NCBI GenBank assembly: GCA_944326815.1
Contig: CALVFI010000013.1
Coordinates: 1 to 35,989 of the forward strand
DNA length: 35,989 bases
Origin: an uncultured Rikenellaceae bacterium
Lineage (GTDB): Bacteria > Bacteroidota > Bacteroidia > Bacteroidales > Rikenellaceae
Direction of reading: 5' to 3'
Position numbers and translations under genes: made by a program. Each line of letters starts with the position of its first letter. The first letter of the stretch is position 1. This document shows positions 25,265 to 34,384 of this stretch, in pieces. The notes beneath the pieces are model-generated. The model did not search any database. It saw only the letters and a program-made list of their open reading frames with translations, and had not been told where the DNA came from.

Positions 25265-25306
25265 AAAAATGGTTGCCAAATATATATGGTAACCGTTTTT
25301 ATTTTT
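25265..25306 (+). terminator. Terminator of the DUF4251 gene
   Basis: A 14-bp stem, AAAAATGGTTGCCA (25265-25278) with TGGTAACCGTTTTT (25287-25300) including two wobble pairs, around an 8-base A/T loop. It is followed by ATTTTT. It lies about 50 bases after the stop. Confidence 0.82.
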
Positions 25307-25358
25307 CCATGAAAAAGAAAAAATATAAATTAAAAAGAACATCCTGCCGAGGATTTAC

Positions 25359-25366
25359 TATCTTTG
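25359..25366 (+). promoter_or_regulatory. -7 box upstream of the small protein before nuoA
   Basis: TATCTTTG, a perfect TAnnTTTG match, 15 bases before the ATG at 25382. No -33 TTTG is found 19-21 bases upstream, where the sequence is A-rich. Because no clear terminator lies between this gene and nuoA, the promoter could also read into the nuo operon. Confidence 0.5.
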
Positions 25367-25381
25367 TGGGCGATTTTTGGC

Positions 25382-25777
25382 ATGAGACAGTCCGCAAAAT
25401 ATATCCTGACCGTTGTGGTTGCGATCTTTTTTGCATCCATGGTAATACATCTCTCTGAGAAACAAGAGATGAAGTCGCTGTCTACCCACCAGACCGAATC
25501 GCTCATCATCGACAAACACCACTGTAAGAACCTTTTTTTCGGACAAGGGACATCAGACAAAAACAAATTGATCTGTTTCGTTCTCATGATCGTTGCAGAA
25601 TCCGGAACAGGTATCGTGGAACATCCCTCTTCGGAGCAATGTTTCTGTTCAATATGTGAACTTTCTTATCTTTATAACAAAAAAGATCTTTTCACGCAGG
25701 AACTGTCTGCAGGACCTGAGCCTTATGCCGACAGGACGATTCGATATATCTACGCCCTGCGTAAAATTATCGTATAG
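25382..25777 (+). CDS. Hypothetical small membrane-anchored or exported protein
   Basis: I do not recognise this 131-residue protein. Residues 7-24 form one hydrophobic helix, a signal anchor or uncleaved signal, followed by a charged segment. Cysteines stand at 48 and 65, with a cluster CFCSIC at residues 87-92, and the C-terminus is basic (RYIYALRKIIV). I choose the ATG at 25382 over the TTG at 25364 because the -7 box covers the latter. The gene lies between the DUF4251 terminator and nuoA (101 bases to nuoA), on the same strand. A link to complex I is only suggested by position. That it is a real gene is supported by the promoter, the helix and the lack of any alternative frame here. Confidence 0.6.
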   Translation: MRQSAKYILTVVVAIFFASMVIHLSEKQEMKSLSTHQTESLIIDKHHCKNLFFGQGTSDKNKLICFVLMIVAESGTGIVEHPSSEQCFCSICELSYLYNKKDLFTQELSAGPEPYADRTIRYIYALRKIIV

Positions 25778-25878
25778 CTGCCTATCATCGAGAAACCGCA
25801 CTGTCGGTTTCCCATGCAGGGAATTTTCATTTCCTGTCTGTTGCGTTATTGAAAACATTTAAAATTTAAAAATAGATT

Positions 25879-26229
25879 ATGAATCTGGCACTTTTTGTTG
25901 TCGTTCTATTGACCGCCATCGCGCTCGTAGCCGTAGCATTAACCCTTTCACGACTACTCTCGCCCCGTTCTTTCAACAAACAGAAAGGCGAAGCCTACGA
26001 ATGCGGTATTCCCACACGCGGACGTTCATGGATGCAGTTCAAAGTGGGATATTATCTGTTTGCCATCCTGTTTCTGATGTTCGACGTCGAAGCAGTATTT
26101 CTCTTCCCATGGGCAGTAACCGTTCGTGAGGTCGGCGTCATGGGGCTGGTAAATGTAATCTTTTTCGTGGTGATTCTCGTGTTGGGACTCGCCTATGCCT
26201 GGAAGAAAGGAGCACTGGAATGGAAGTAA
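25879..26229 (+). CDS. nuoA: NADH-quinone oxidoreductase subunit A
   Basis: Membrane subunit of complex I. The 116 residues contain three membrane helices (about 2-27, 60-80, 85-107) and the family signature [13 protein letters not shown], followed by [25 protein letters not shown] with its conserved acidic residues. It is the first gene of the nuo operon. The leader before it is A/T-rich, and no consensus -7 box was found in the 100 bases upstream. The stop overlaps the start of nuoB by 10 bases. Confidence 0.96.
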   Translation: MNLALFVVVLLTAIALVAVALTLSRLLSPRSFNKQKGEAYECGIPTRGRSWMQFKVGYYLFAILFLMFDVEAVFLFPWAVTVREVGVMGLVNVIFFVVILVLGLAYAWKKGALEWK

Positions 26230-26861
26230 AAATCAAATCGATGAAATACGAGGAGTTCAAGGATAACGAATATCTCGAAGAGCTCCATCGGAACGGCGTG
26301 GGTGTCGTGGTCGGCTGTCTGGACGAGCTCATCAACTGGGGGCGTTCCAATTCAGTATGGCCTTTGACCTTCGCCACAAGTTGCTGCGGCATCGAATTCA
26401 TGGCCGTGGGAGCCGCCCGCTACGATTTTGCCCGATTTGGGTTTGAAGTGACGCGTGCCAGTCCTCGACAGGCGGATGTCATCGTCGTTGCCGGGACAAT
26501 CGTCCACAAGATGGCCCCGGTGCTCAAACGCCTGTACGACCAAATGGCTGAACCGAAATATGTGATTGCCATGGGCGGCTGCGCCATTTCGGGAGGTCCC
26601 TTCAAGAAATCGTATCACGTCGTACAAGGCGTCGACACCATCATACCCGTAGATGTCTACGTACCGGGCTGTCCGCCCCGTCCGGAGGCATTGCTGTACG
26701 GCATGATGCAACTGCAACGCAAAATCAAAGTACAACAGTTCATCGGCGGCGTGAATCGCAAAGAGCCCAAACAGAACAAACATCTTCAAGAGAAGGATCC
26801 GGCTCTAACGACCGCAACAATCAAACCGGGGAACGAAGCGACCCCAGCCAAAGAGGAGTAA
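26220..26861 (+). CDS. nuoB: NADH-quinone oxidoreductase subunit B
   Basis: Peripheral subunit that binds the terminal iron-sulfur cluster N2 next to the quinone site. In 213 residues the four ligands are visible: Cys55 and Cys56 (ATSCCGIEF), Cys121 ([11 protein letters not shown]) and Cys151 ([11 protein letters not shown]). The core ends near residue 172 (RKIKVQQF). A charged, probably disordered tail of about 35 residues follows, rich in Lys, Glu, Pro and Thr, which is not part of the cluster-binding fold. The gene overlaps nuoA and is followed by nuoCD after two bases. Confidence 0.96.
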   Translation: MEVKIKSMKYEEFKDNEYLEELHRNGVGVVVGCLDELINWGRSNSVWPLTFATSCCGIEFMAVGAARYDFARFGFEVTRASPRQADVIVVAGTIVHKMAPVLKRLYDQMAEPKYVIAMGGCAISGGPFKKSYHVVQGVDTIIPVDVYVPGCPPRPEALLYGMMQLQRKIKVQQFIGGVNRKEPKQNKHLQEKDPALTTATIKPGNEATPAKEE

Positions 26862-26863
26862 CG

Positions 26864-28507
26864 ATGGAAAACAGACAAATCAAAGAAAAAATCGCCGGAT
26901 TTCTGCCGGAGGCGGTGTTTGTCACCGAAGAGCCGCTGATGGTCTCCGTAGCTCCGATGCAACTGCCGGAGTTGGCTTCATGGCTCCGCAATGACCCGGA
27001 GTTGCTGTTCGACTATCTGGTCTGCATGACGGGCGAAGATAGTGGAGAGGAGCTGGGCGTAATCTACCACCTGCGTTCGACCGTTCATGGTCATTCACTG
27101 GTATTGCGAACCGCGACCTCCGACCGCGAAAATCCGGAACTGCCCAGCGTATCGTCGATATGGGCTACGGCCAATCTGAACGAGCGTGAGGTCTATGGTT
27201 TCTTCGGCATCCGGTTTATCAACCACCCCGATATGCGCCGCCTCTTTCTGCGCAACGATTGGGTGGGCTACCCGCTAAGAAAGGACTATAACGCCGACCC
27301 GAAGATCAATCCTGTCCGTCTCGAGAGCGAAGAGTCGCTCGACGTCGTGCCCGCCTATGAGTTGCACGAAACGGAAGAGGGTTTCGACATCGAGGAGAAG
27401 GAGAACGTGCTGTTCGATAATGAAGAGTATGTCGTCAATATCGGGCCCCAACACCCGGCAACCCACGGAGTGCTGCGGTTCCGGGTACAGTTGGATGGAG
27501 AGACCGTACGAAAGGTAGACGTCAACTGCGGTTACATCCACCGAGGCATCGAAAAAATGTGCGAAAGCCTCACCTATCCGCAGACCCTTGCCCTGACCGA
27601 CCGTCTCGACTATCTGTCGGCCCACCAGAACCGCCATGCCCTGTGTCTCTGCATCGAGGAGGCTATGGGTATCGAAGTCCCCGAGCGCGTCAAATACATC
27701 CGGACCATTATGGACGAGTTGACCCGTATCGCTTCCCACCTGCTCTTCTGGTCGACCTTCTGCATGGACCTCGGCGCGCTGACCGCCTTCTTCTATGGAT
27801 TCCGCGACCGGGAAAAGATTCTCGACATGTTCGAAGAGACCTGCGGCGGCCGTCTGATTATGAACTACAACGTCATCGGCGGAGTCATGCAGGACATCCA
27901 TCCAAACCTTATCGGCCGCATCAAGGAGTTCATCAAATACCTGCCTCCGATGCTCAAAGAGTACCACGAAGTGTTCACCGGCAACGTCATTGCACAGCAG
28001 CGTATGCATGGCATCGGCGTACTGAGCCGTGAATATGCCATCTCCTACGGTGTCACAGGACCTTCGGGCCGCGCCTCGGGCTGGGCTTGCGACGTACGCA
28101 AGATTGCCCCCTACGGAGTGTACGACAAAGTGGATTTCAAGGAGGTGGTACGGCATGACGGAGACGTCTACGGCCGCTATATGGTACGTATGGACGAGAT
28201 TCTCGAATCGCTGCACATTCTCGAACAGTTGGTAGACAACATTCCGGCCGGCGATTACGCCGTTAAGACCAAACCTATCATCCGGTTGCCGGAAGGCCGA
28301 TATTTCAAGAGTGTTGAGGCCTGTCGCGGCGAATTCGGCGTATATATCGAGAGCCGCGGTGACAAATATCCCTACCGGTTGAAGTTCCGGTCACCGGGTC
28401 TGCCGCTGATATCGGTGGTCGACCTGCTGGCACGCGACGGCAAGATCGCCGACCTGATCGCCGTCGGAGGATCGCTGGATTACGTAGTCCCCGACATCGA
28501 CCGTTAA
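26864..28507 (+). CDS. nuoCD: NADH-quinone oxidoreductase fused subunit C/D
   Basis: A 547-residue fusion of two peripheral-arm subunits. Residues about 1-160 are NuoC (30-kDa type), with the landmark LNEREVYGFFGIRFINHPDMRRLFLRNDW shortened here to NEREVYGFFGI and DMRRLFLRNDW. A short acidic linker leads to NuoD (49-kDa type, about 185-547), which begins VVNIGPQHPATHGVLRF. The quinone-site histidine (in PQHPATHG) and tyrosine (in DRLDYLSAH) are both present, as is GVTGPSGRASG. The fusion is also known in enterobacteria. The protein supports electron transfer to quinone beside NuoB. Confidence 0.96.
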   Translation: MENRQIKEKIAGFLPEAVFVTEEPLMVSVAPMQLPELASWLRNDPELLFDYLVCMTGEDSGEELGVIYHLRSTVHGHSLVLRTATSDRENPELPSVSSIWATANLNEREVYGFFGIRFINHPDMRRLFLRNDWVGYPLRKDYNADPKINPVRLESEESLDVVPAYELHETEEGFDIEEKENVLFDNEEYVVNIGPQHPATHGVLRFRVQLDGETVRKVDVNCGYIHRGIEKMCESLTYPQTLALTDRLDYLSAHQNRHALCLCIEEAMGIEVPERVKYIRTIMDELTRIASHLLFWSTFCMDLGALTAFFYGFRDREKILDMFEETCGGRLIMNYNVIGGVMQDIHPNLIGRIKEFIKYLPPMLKEYHEVFTGNVIAQQRMHGIGVLSREYAISYGVTGPSGRASGWACDVRKIAPYGVYDKVDFKEVVRHDGDVYGRYMVRMDEILESLHILEQLVDNIPAGDYAVKTKPIIRLPEGRYFKSVEACRGEFGVYIESRGDKYPYRLKFRSPGLPLISVVDLLARDGKIADLIAVGGSLDYVVPDIDR

Positions 28508-28541
28508 CCCAAACCGATAATAAAAAAAGAGTGTTTTCAAT

Positions 28542-29618
28542 ATGTTTGATTTTTCAGTAGTAACCAAGTGGGTGGACATGATGCTCCGACAGTGGCTTCC
28601 CGAGAGTTGGGTGCTCACCACGGAGTTCGTGCTGATCGGCTTATGTGTTCTGGTAGGTTACGCAATCATTGCTCTGGTGCTGATCTACGTCGAGCGGAAG
28701 GTCTGCGCCTTTTTCCAATGCCGTCTTGGGCCGAATCGTGTGGGACCTTATGGTCTGCTCCAGAGCTTCGCGGATATGTTCAAGATGCTGACCAAGGAGC
28801 TCATTGAGGTCAACCATGTCGACCGTTTTCTGTTCAACCTGGCCCCTTATATCGTCATCATCTCATCGGTCCTGGCTTTCGGGTGCATTCCATTTGCCAA
28901 AGGACTGGAGATCATAGACTTCAACGTCGGGGTTTTCTTTCTGATCGCCGTATCGTCAATCGGCATCGTGGGCATTCTGCTGGCCGGATGGTCGAGTAAC
29001 AACAAATACTCGCTGATCGGAGCCATGCGAAGCGGTGCCCAGATGATCAGTTACGAACTTTCGATCGGGCTGTCCATCCTCACGATGGTCGTCTTCTCGG
29101 GAACGATGCAGTTGTCAACCATCGTCGCCGAACAGGCCGACGGATGGTTCCTCTTCCGAGGCCACATCCCGGCCCTCATCGCATTCGTGGTCTATCTGAT
29201 CGCCGGCACGGCCGAAACCAACCGGGGACCGTTCGACCTGCCCGAAGCCGACTCCGAGCTGACTGCCGGCTATCATACCGAGTACTCGGGTATGCACTTC
29301 GGATTCTTCTACCTGGCCGAATACCTCAACATGTTCGTCGTGGCATCGGTAGCCACCACGATCTTCCTGGGAGGCTGGATGCCGCTGCATATCCCCGGTT
29401 GGGAGGCTTTCAACGCCGCAATGGATTGGATCCCTTCCCTGCTGTGGTTCATTGCCAAGGTCGCCGTAGTAATCTTCATCATCATGTGGTTCAAATGGAC
29501 CTTCCCCCGTTTGAGAATCGACCAGTTGCTCAGACTCGAGTGGAAATATCTACTTCCGATCAATCTCGTCAATCTGCTGTTGATGGTGTTGGTCGTGGTT
29601 TTTGAATTACACTTTTAA
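28542..29618 (+). CDS. nuoH: NADH-quinone oxidoreductase subunit H
   Basis: Membrane subunit joining the peripheral arm to the proton-pumping arm; it forms the entrance of the quinone cavity. The 358 residues contain eight or nine membrane helices. Family landmarks are [26 protein letters not shown], here seen as [18 protein letters not shown], the loop segments [17 protein letters not shown] and [20 protein letters not shown], and [11 protein letters not shown] near the C-terminus. It lies 34 bases after nuoCD, one of the two larger gaps in the operon. Confidence 0.96.
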   Translation: MFDFSVVTKWVDMMLRQWLPESWVLTTEFVLIGLCVLVGYAIIALVLIYVERKVCAFFQCRLGPNRVGPYGLLQSFADMFKMLTKELIEVNHVDRFLFNLAPYIVIISSVLAFGCIPFAKGLEIIDFNVGVFFLIAVSSIGIVGILLAGWSSNNKYSLIGAMRSGAQMISYELSIGLSILTMVVFSGTMQLSTIVAEQADGWFLFRGHIPALIAFVVYLIAGTAETNRGPFDLPEADSELTAGYHTEYSGMHFGFFYLAEYLNMFVVASVATTIFLGGWMPLHIPGWEAFNAAMDWIPSLLWFIAKVAVVIFIIMWFKWTFPRLRIDQLLRLEWKYLLPINLVNLLLMVLVVVFELHF

Positions 29619-29630
29619 CCTCAGGAAACC

Positions 29631-30101
29631 ATGGATAACAGTTTTTCAAGATATATCACTTCGTTCGGCAAAGGACTGTGGTCGCTGCTGGTGGGTATGA
29701 AGGTCACAATCACGGTCTTCTTCCGCAAAAAGACCACCGAACAATACCCCGAAAATCGGGCGACGCTGGTGATGTTCGACCGTTTCCGCGGCGAACTGAT
29801 CATGCCCCATGACGCCGACAACCACCACAAATGCGTGGCCTGCGGACTATGCGAAATGAGCTGTCCAAACGGTACGATACACGTCGAGTCGGAGATGGTC
29901 GAGGACGAAACCGGGAAAAAGACCAAGGTTCTACGCCGCTATCAATATGATTTAGGCAGCTGCCTTTTCTGTCAACTATGCGTACGCGCATGTCCGCACG
30001 GAGCTATCGAATTCCGCAATACGTTCGAGAACGCCGTATTCACACGTTCGAAACTCGTGGAACAACTCAACCGACCGGGATCGTCCGTCGCTAAAAAGTA
30101 A
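29631..30101 (+). CDS. nuoI: NADH-quinone oxidoreductase subunit I
   Basis: Peripheral 8Fe ferredoxin-like subunit carrying clusters N6a and N6b. The 156-residue protein has two complete CX2CX2CX3CP motifs: Cys68, 71, 74, 78 and Cys111, 114, 117, 121. The N-terminal 35 residues form an amphipathic segment that lies along the membrane. Because nuoE, nuoF and nuoG are missing, these two clusters are the outermost redox centres of the encoded complex and the probable entry point for electrons from a soluble donor. Confidence 0.95.
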   Translation: MDNSFSRYITSFGKGLWSLLVGMKVTITVFFRKKTTEQYPENRATLVMFDRFRGELIMPHDADNHHKCVACGLCEMSCPNGTIHVESEMVEDETGKKTKVLRRYQYDLGSCLFCQLCVRACPHGAIEFRNTFENAVFTRSKLVEQLNRPGSSVAKK

Positions 30102-30106
30102 ACGCT

Positions 30107-30616
30107 ATGGAAATCACAATTCAGGAAACCGTATTTTTCATTCTGGCCGCAGTGATCGTAGGATGTTCGATCCTCGCTGTCACCACACGCCGGATCCTGC
30201 GGGCAGCAACCTACCTGTTGTTCGTGCTGTTCGCCACGGCGGGTATTTACTTCCAGTTGAACTACTCGTTCCTCGGAGCCGTACAATTGACCGTCTATGC
30301 AGGAGGTATTACCGTGCTGTACGTCTTCTCGATCCTGCTCACGAGCACCGACAACCGCCACATCGAGAAAATCAAGCGGAGCAAAGTGTTTGCAGGACTC
30401 ATTGCCGCACTGGCCGGCGCGGCCATCTGCATCTTCATTACCGTCACCCACTCGTTCGGCAGCTACCATCTTACTGGTGGCGAACTTCCGGTGGATGCCA
30501 TTGGCAAGGCCTTGATGGGTACGGGAAAATATCAATATCTGCTGCCGTTCGAGCTGATCAGCGTTCTGTTGCTGGCCTGCATCGTAGGTGGAATATTAAT
30601 CGCCAGAAAACGTTGA
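30107..30616 (+). CDS. nuoJ: NADH-quinone oxidoreductase subunit J
   Basis: Membrane subunit of complex I with five predicted helices in 169 residues. The family landmark is the third helix, FLGAVQLTVYAGGITVLYVF, which in known structures changes shape during turnover. The gene is five bases after nuoI and four before nuoK. Sequence similarity in the family is low outside this helix, so gene order adds weight to the call. Confidence 0.93.
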   Translation: MEITIQETVFFILAAVIVGCSILAVTTRRILRAATYLLFVLFATAGIYFQLNYSFLGAVQLTVYAGGITVLYVFSILLTSTDNRHIEKIKRSKVFAGLIAALAGAAICIFITVTHSFGSYHLTGGELPVDAIGKALMGTGKYQYLLPFELISVLLLACIVGGILIARKR

Positions 30617-30620
30617 GGAT

Positions 30621-30932
30621 ATGGAAATAAGAATGGAATATTACCTGATAATCAGCACGATTATGCTGTTTGCAGGCATCTACGGATTCTTTACTCGCCG
30701 CAATCTGCTGGCCGTACTGATTTCTGTCGAACTGATGCTCAACTCGGTGGATATCAATTTTGCCGTATTCAATCGGTATCTGTTCCCAGAGGCCATGGAG
30801 GGCTTTTTCTTCGCACTGTTTGCCATAGGTGTTTCAGCAGCGGAGACTGCCGTCGCCATCGCCATCATCATCAATATCTACCGGAACATCCGTAACATAC
30901 AAGTCAAGAAACTCGGTACGATGAAACATTAA
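30621..30932 (+). CDS. nuoK: NADH-quinone oxidoreductase subunit K
   Basis: MrpC-like membrane subunit with three helices in 103 residues. The conserved glutamate of helix 2 is present in LISVELMLNSVDINF, and that of helix 3 in SAAETAVAIAIII; both belong to the proton path in known structures. Two starts are possible: the ATG at 30621 and a second one at 30633 (MEYYLIIS), the latter closer to the usual N-terminus. I list the longer form. Confidence 0.95.
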   Translation: MEIRMEYYLIISTIMLFAGIYGFFTRRNLLAVLISVELMLNSVDINFAVFNRYLFPEAMEGFFFALFAIGVSAAETAVAIAIIINIYRNIRNIQVKKLGTMKH

Positions 30933-30959
30933 CAGCACACCGGAAGAAAATCAAGATTC

Positions 30960-32864
30960 ATGGAATATACATTATTCATACTGCTCCTTCCGCTACTGAC
31001 CTTTTTCGGATTGGGGCTCTTCGGGCCGAAGATGAAACCCTGCGTGGCGGGTATCATCGGCACCGTATCACTGGCCATTGCGGCCGCATTGGCCTATTTC
31101 ACCGCTTGGGACTATTTCTCCGCACCTCGGGTCGACGACGTGTACGCGACCGTCGTTCCGTTCCATGTAGAGTGGCTGCATTTCACCGACAAACTGCACA
31201 TCGATCTGGGCATCCTGCTTGACCCGATTTCGGTGATGATGCTGGTGGTCATCACCACGGTCTCGCTGATGGTCCACATATACAGCATGGGCTACATGAA
31301 AGGCGAACGGGGGTTCCAACGTTACTACGCATTTCTGTCGCTCTTCTCCTTCTCGATGTTGGGATTGGTCGTGGCAACCAATATCTTCCAGACCTATATT
31401 TTCTGGGAATTAGTGGGAGTATCGTCCTACCTGCTCATCGGATTCTACTATACGAAACCCGAAGCAGTAGCCGCCTCGAAAAAGGCCTTCATCGTCACGC
31501 GTTTTGCCGATCTCGGTTTTCTGATCGGCATTCTGCTGCTCTCCTACTTCACCAAAACGTTCAGTTTCGAGTTGCTGACCTCGGGCGATCACTCCATCTT
31601 TGCAGATGCGGCAGGCGTAACATTCCTGGGCGGTTCGGTCATCAGTTGGGCCGTGGCACTGGTCTTTATTGGCTGTGCCGGAAAGTCGGCCATGTTCCCG
31701 TTACACATCTGGCTGCCCGATGCCATGGAGGGTCCTACGCCCGTTTCGGCACTGATCCACGCCGCCACGATGGTGGTGGCCGGAGTCTATCTGGTAGCCC
31801 GACTCTTCCCTGTCTACTATTTCGAAGCACCCGAAGTGTTGGTGATGGTAGCCGTCGTCGGTGCCTTCACCTCGCTCTACGCAGCTGTTGTCGCCTGCGT
31901 GCAAACCGACATCAAACGTGTACTGGCCTTTTCGACCATCTCGCAGATCGGCTTCATGATGGTCGCGCTCGGAGTATCGGGAATGGAGGGTCACGCAGGC
32001 CTCGGCTATATGGCCTCTATGTTCCACCTCTTCACCCACGCCATGTTTAAGGCCCTGCTGTTCCTCGGTGCCGGAGCCATTATCCATGCCGTACACAGCA
32101 ACGAGATGAGCCACATGGGCGGTCTGCGGAGGAAGATGCCCATCACCCATATCACCTTCCTCATCGCATGTTTGGCCATCGCCGGCATACCGCCTTTCTC
32201 GGGCTTTTTCAGTAAGGATGAAATTCTGGCAGCCTGCTTCGAGTTCAGTCCCGTTATGGGTTGGACCATGAGCTTCATCGCAGCTCTCACCGCCTTCTAC
32301 ATGTTCCGGCTCTACTACAACATTTTCTGGGGCAAGCCTGCACAACACGAACACGAGCCTCACGAAGCTCCGGCCAACATGACGGTACCACTGATCGTTC
32401 TGGCTGCCATTACCTGCATAGCGGGATTCATTCCTTTCGGACACTTCATAACGGCCGACGGAATCTCCTACAACATCCATCTCGACTGGCAAGTAGCCGG
32501 GACGAGTATCGTCATTGCCTGCATCGCCATCGGAGTGGCCACCGGGATGTATCGCACGGGAACAAGTCCCGTTCCGGGGCGATTGGCCGAGCGGTTCCGC
32601 GGAGTGCATACGGCAGCCTACCATCGGTTCTATATCGACGAATTCTATCAGTTCGTAACCCATAAACTCATCTTCGGAGGCATCTCGCGGCCAATTGCCT
32701 GGTTCGACCGCCATGTCATCGACGGAGCGATGAACGGTTTGGCATGGGTCGCACAGAAGACATCCTATGCGATCCGCAGCCTGCAATCCGGGCAGATACA
32801 GCAATACGCCTTCGTATTCCTGCTCGGCACACTGATTATTTTAGTGTTGGTTCTCTATGTATAA
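30960..32864 (+). CDS. nuoL: NADH-quinone oxidoreductase subunit L
   Basis: Distal antiporter-like proton-pumping subunit. The 634 residues include about 14 core helices and a C-terminal extension, which corresponds to the long lateral helix and the last membrane anchor. Landmarks are TYIFWELVGVSSYLLIGFYY with the conserved Glu, CAGKSAMFPLHIWLPDAMEGPTPVSALIHAATMV with the conserved Lys and His (shown here as KSAMFPLHIWLPDAMEGPTP), and AGIPPFSGFFSKDEI. The length is close to that of enterobacterial NuoL (613). It lies 27 bases after nuoK. Confidence 0.96.
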   Translation: MEYTLFILLLPLLTFFGLGLFGPKMKPCVAGIIGTVSLAIAAALAYFTAWDYFSAPRVDDVYATVVPFHVEWLHFTDKLHIDLGILLDPISVMMLVVITTVSLMVHIYSMGYMKGERGFQRYYAFLSLFSFSMLGLVVATNIFQTYIFWELVGVSSYLLIGFYYTKPEAVAASKKAFIVTRFADLGFLIGILLLSYFTKTFSFELLTSGDHSIFADAAGVTFLGGSVISWAVALVFIGCAGKSAMFPLHIWLPDAMEGPTPVSALIHAATMVVAGVYLVARLFPVYYFEAPEVLVMVAVVGAFTSLYAAVVACVQTDIKRVLAFSTISQIGFMMVALGVSGMEGHAGLGYMASMFHLFTHAMFKALLFLGAGAIIHAVHSNEMSHMGGLRRKMPITHITFLIACLAIAGIPPFSGFFSKDEILAACFEFSPVMGWTMSFIAALTAFYMFRLYYNIFWGKPAQHEHEPHEAPANMTVPLIVLAAITCIAGFIPFGHFITADGISYNIHLDWQVAGTSIVIACIAIGVATGMYRTGTSPVPGRLAERFRGVHTAAYHRFYIDEFYQFVTHKLIFGGISRPIAWFDRHVIDGAMNGLAWVAQKTSYAIRSLQSGQIQQYAFVFLLGTLIILVLVLYV

Positions 32865-32883
32865 AAAGTAAAAAAACGAAGAT

Positions 32884-34374
32884 ATGAATCTGTTATCCTT
32901 ATTTGTCGCCATTCCACTGCTGATGTTACTCGGCTTGTGGTTGTCGCGAGAGATGAACCAGATCCGTGCAGTGATGGTCACGGGAGCCTCGCTTCTGCTG
33001 GCACTCTCGTTCGGATTGCTGGCAGCCTATCTCGGTGAACGCGCCGCCGGCAACACTGCCGAGATGCTCTTTATGGCCGACACGGTGTGGTTTGCTCCGT
33101 TGAACATCCATTATGCCGTGGGTGTGGACGGCATTTCGGTAGCCATGCTGCTGCTTTCGTCGCTCATCGTCTTTACAGGCGTTTTCGCCTCATGGAAAAT
33201 CAATCCGCTGCCGAAAGAGTTTTTCCTCTGGTTCTGCCTGCTTGCTACGGGAGTCTACGGCTTCTTCATCTCGATCGACCTCTTCACGATGTTCATGTTC
33301 TATGAGATCGCGCTGATTCCGATGTTCCTGTTGATCGGCATCTGGGGGACGGGACGCAAAGAGTATGCCGCCATGAAGCTGACCCTCATGCTAATGGGTG
33401 GTTCGGCCCTGCTACTGGTGGGCATTCTCGGCATCTACTTCAACTCGGGCGCCGACGGCCAACATACCATGAACCTTCTGGAAATTGCCCAAGCGGGGCT
33501 TCCATTAGGAGCACAACGACTTTTCTTTCCGCTCACGTTCATTGGATTCGGTGTACTGGGTGCGCTGTTTCCGTTCCATACATGGTCACCCGACGGTCAC
33601 GCCTCGGCCCCTACGGCTGTATCGATGCTCCATGCCGGCGTACTGATGAAACTGGGCGGCTACGGCTGCTTCCGCGTGGCCATCTACCTGATGCCCGAAG
33701 CGGCCCAGGAACTCTCCTGGATATTCCTCATTCTGACAGGCATTAGCGTAGTCTACGGCGCCTTCTCCGCCTGCGTACAGACCGACCTGAAATACATCAA
33801 CGCCTACTCTTCAGTGAGCCATTGCGGGCTGGTGCTCTTCGCCATCCTGATGCTCAACCAGACCGCCATGACCGGTGCCGTACTGCAAATGCTGTCGCAC
33901 GGACTGATGACCGCCCTCTTCTTCGCCCTGATCGGTATGATCTACGGACGAACCCATACGCGTGACATCCGTGAAATGGGCGGTCTGATGAAGATCATGC
34001 CCTTCCTCGGAGTAGGATACGTCATTGCGGGTCTCGCATCTCTGGGGCTACCGGGTCTGAGCGGATTTGTCGCCGAAATGACCGTTTTCGTCGGCTCGTT
34101 CGAACACAGCGACACCTTCCATCGGGTACTTACCCTCGTGGCAACGACCTCGATCGTAATCACGGCGGTCTATATCCTTCGTGTCGTCGGGAAATTGCTT
34201 TACGGAACCGTCCAGAACCCGCAGCACCTGACACTGAACGACGCCACCTGGTTCGAACGGATCTCGGTCGTAACGCTGATCATCGCCATCGCCGCTATCG
34301 GCATGGCTCCATTCTGGATATCAAACATGATACACGGCAGTCTGTGGCCTGTGATCGAACAACTAACCAAATAG
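32884..34374 (+). CDS. nuoM: NADH-quinone oxidoreductase subunit M
   Basis: Middle antiporter-like proton-pumping subunit, 496 residues with about 14 helices. Family landmarks are [33 protein letters not shown] with the conserved glutamate, [20 protein letters not shown] with the usual His/Asp pattern, and [12 protein letters not shown]. The gene starts 19 bases after nuoL and ends 10 bases before nuoN. Confidence 0.96.
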   Translation: MNLLSLFVAIPLLMLLGLWLSREMNQIRAVMVTGASLLLALSFGLLAAYLGERAAGNTAEMLFMADTVWFAPLNIHYAVGVDGISVAMLLLSSLIVFTGVFASWKINPLPKEFFLWFCLLATGVYGFFISIDLFTMFMFYEIALIPMFLLIGIWGTGRKEYAAMKLTLMLMGGSALLLVGILGIYFNSGADGQHTMNLLEIAQAGLPLGAQRLFFPLTFIGFGVLGALFPFHTWSPDGHASAPTAVSMLHAGVLMKLGGYGCFRVAIYLMPEAAQELSWIFLILTGISVVYGAFSACVQTDLKYINAYSSVSHCGLVLFAILMLNQTAMTGAVLQMLSHGLMTALFFALIGMIYGRTHTRDIREMGGLMKIMPFLGVGYVIAGLASLGLPGLSGFVAEMTVFVGSFEHSDTFHRVLTLVATTSIVITAVYILRVVGKLLYGTVQNPQHLTLNDATWFERISVVTLIIAIAAIGMAPFWISNMIHGSLWPVIEQLTK

Positions 34375-34384
34375 AAGAAAAACG

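Noticed and set aside
25792..25811. Hairpin GAAACCG-CACTGT-CGGTTTC before nuoA as a terminator
   Set aside because: The stem has only 7 bp and is followed by CCATGCAGG, not a T run. It might be a leader structure but cannot be supported as a terminator.
27275..28216. 313-codon open frame on the minus strand, opposite nuoCD
   Set aside because: Antisense shadow of nuoCD; no recognisable motif.
31701..32804. 367-codon open frame on the minus strand, opposite nuoL
   Set aside because: Antisense shadow of nuoL, with no membrane segments or domain of its own and a low-complexity composition.
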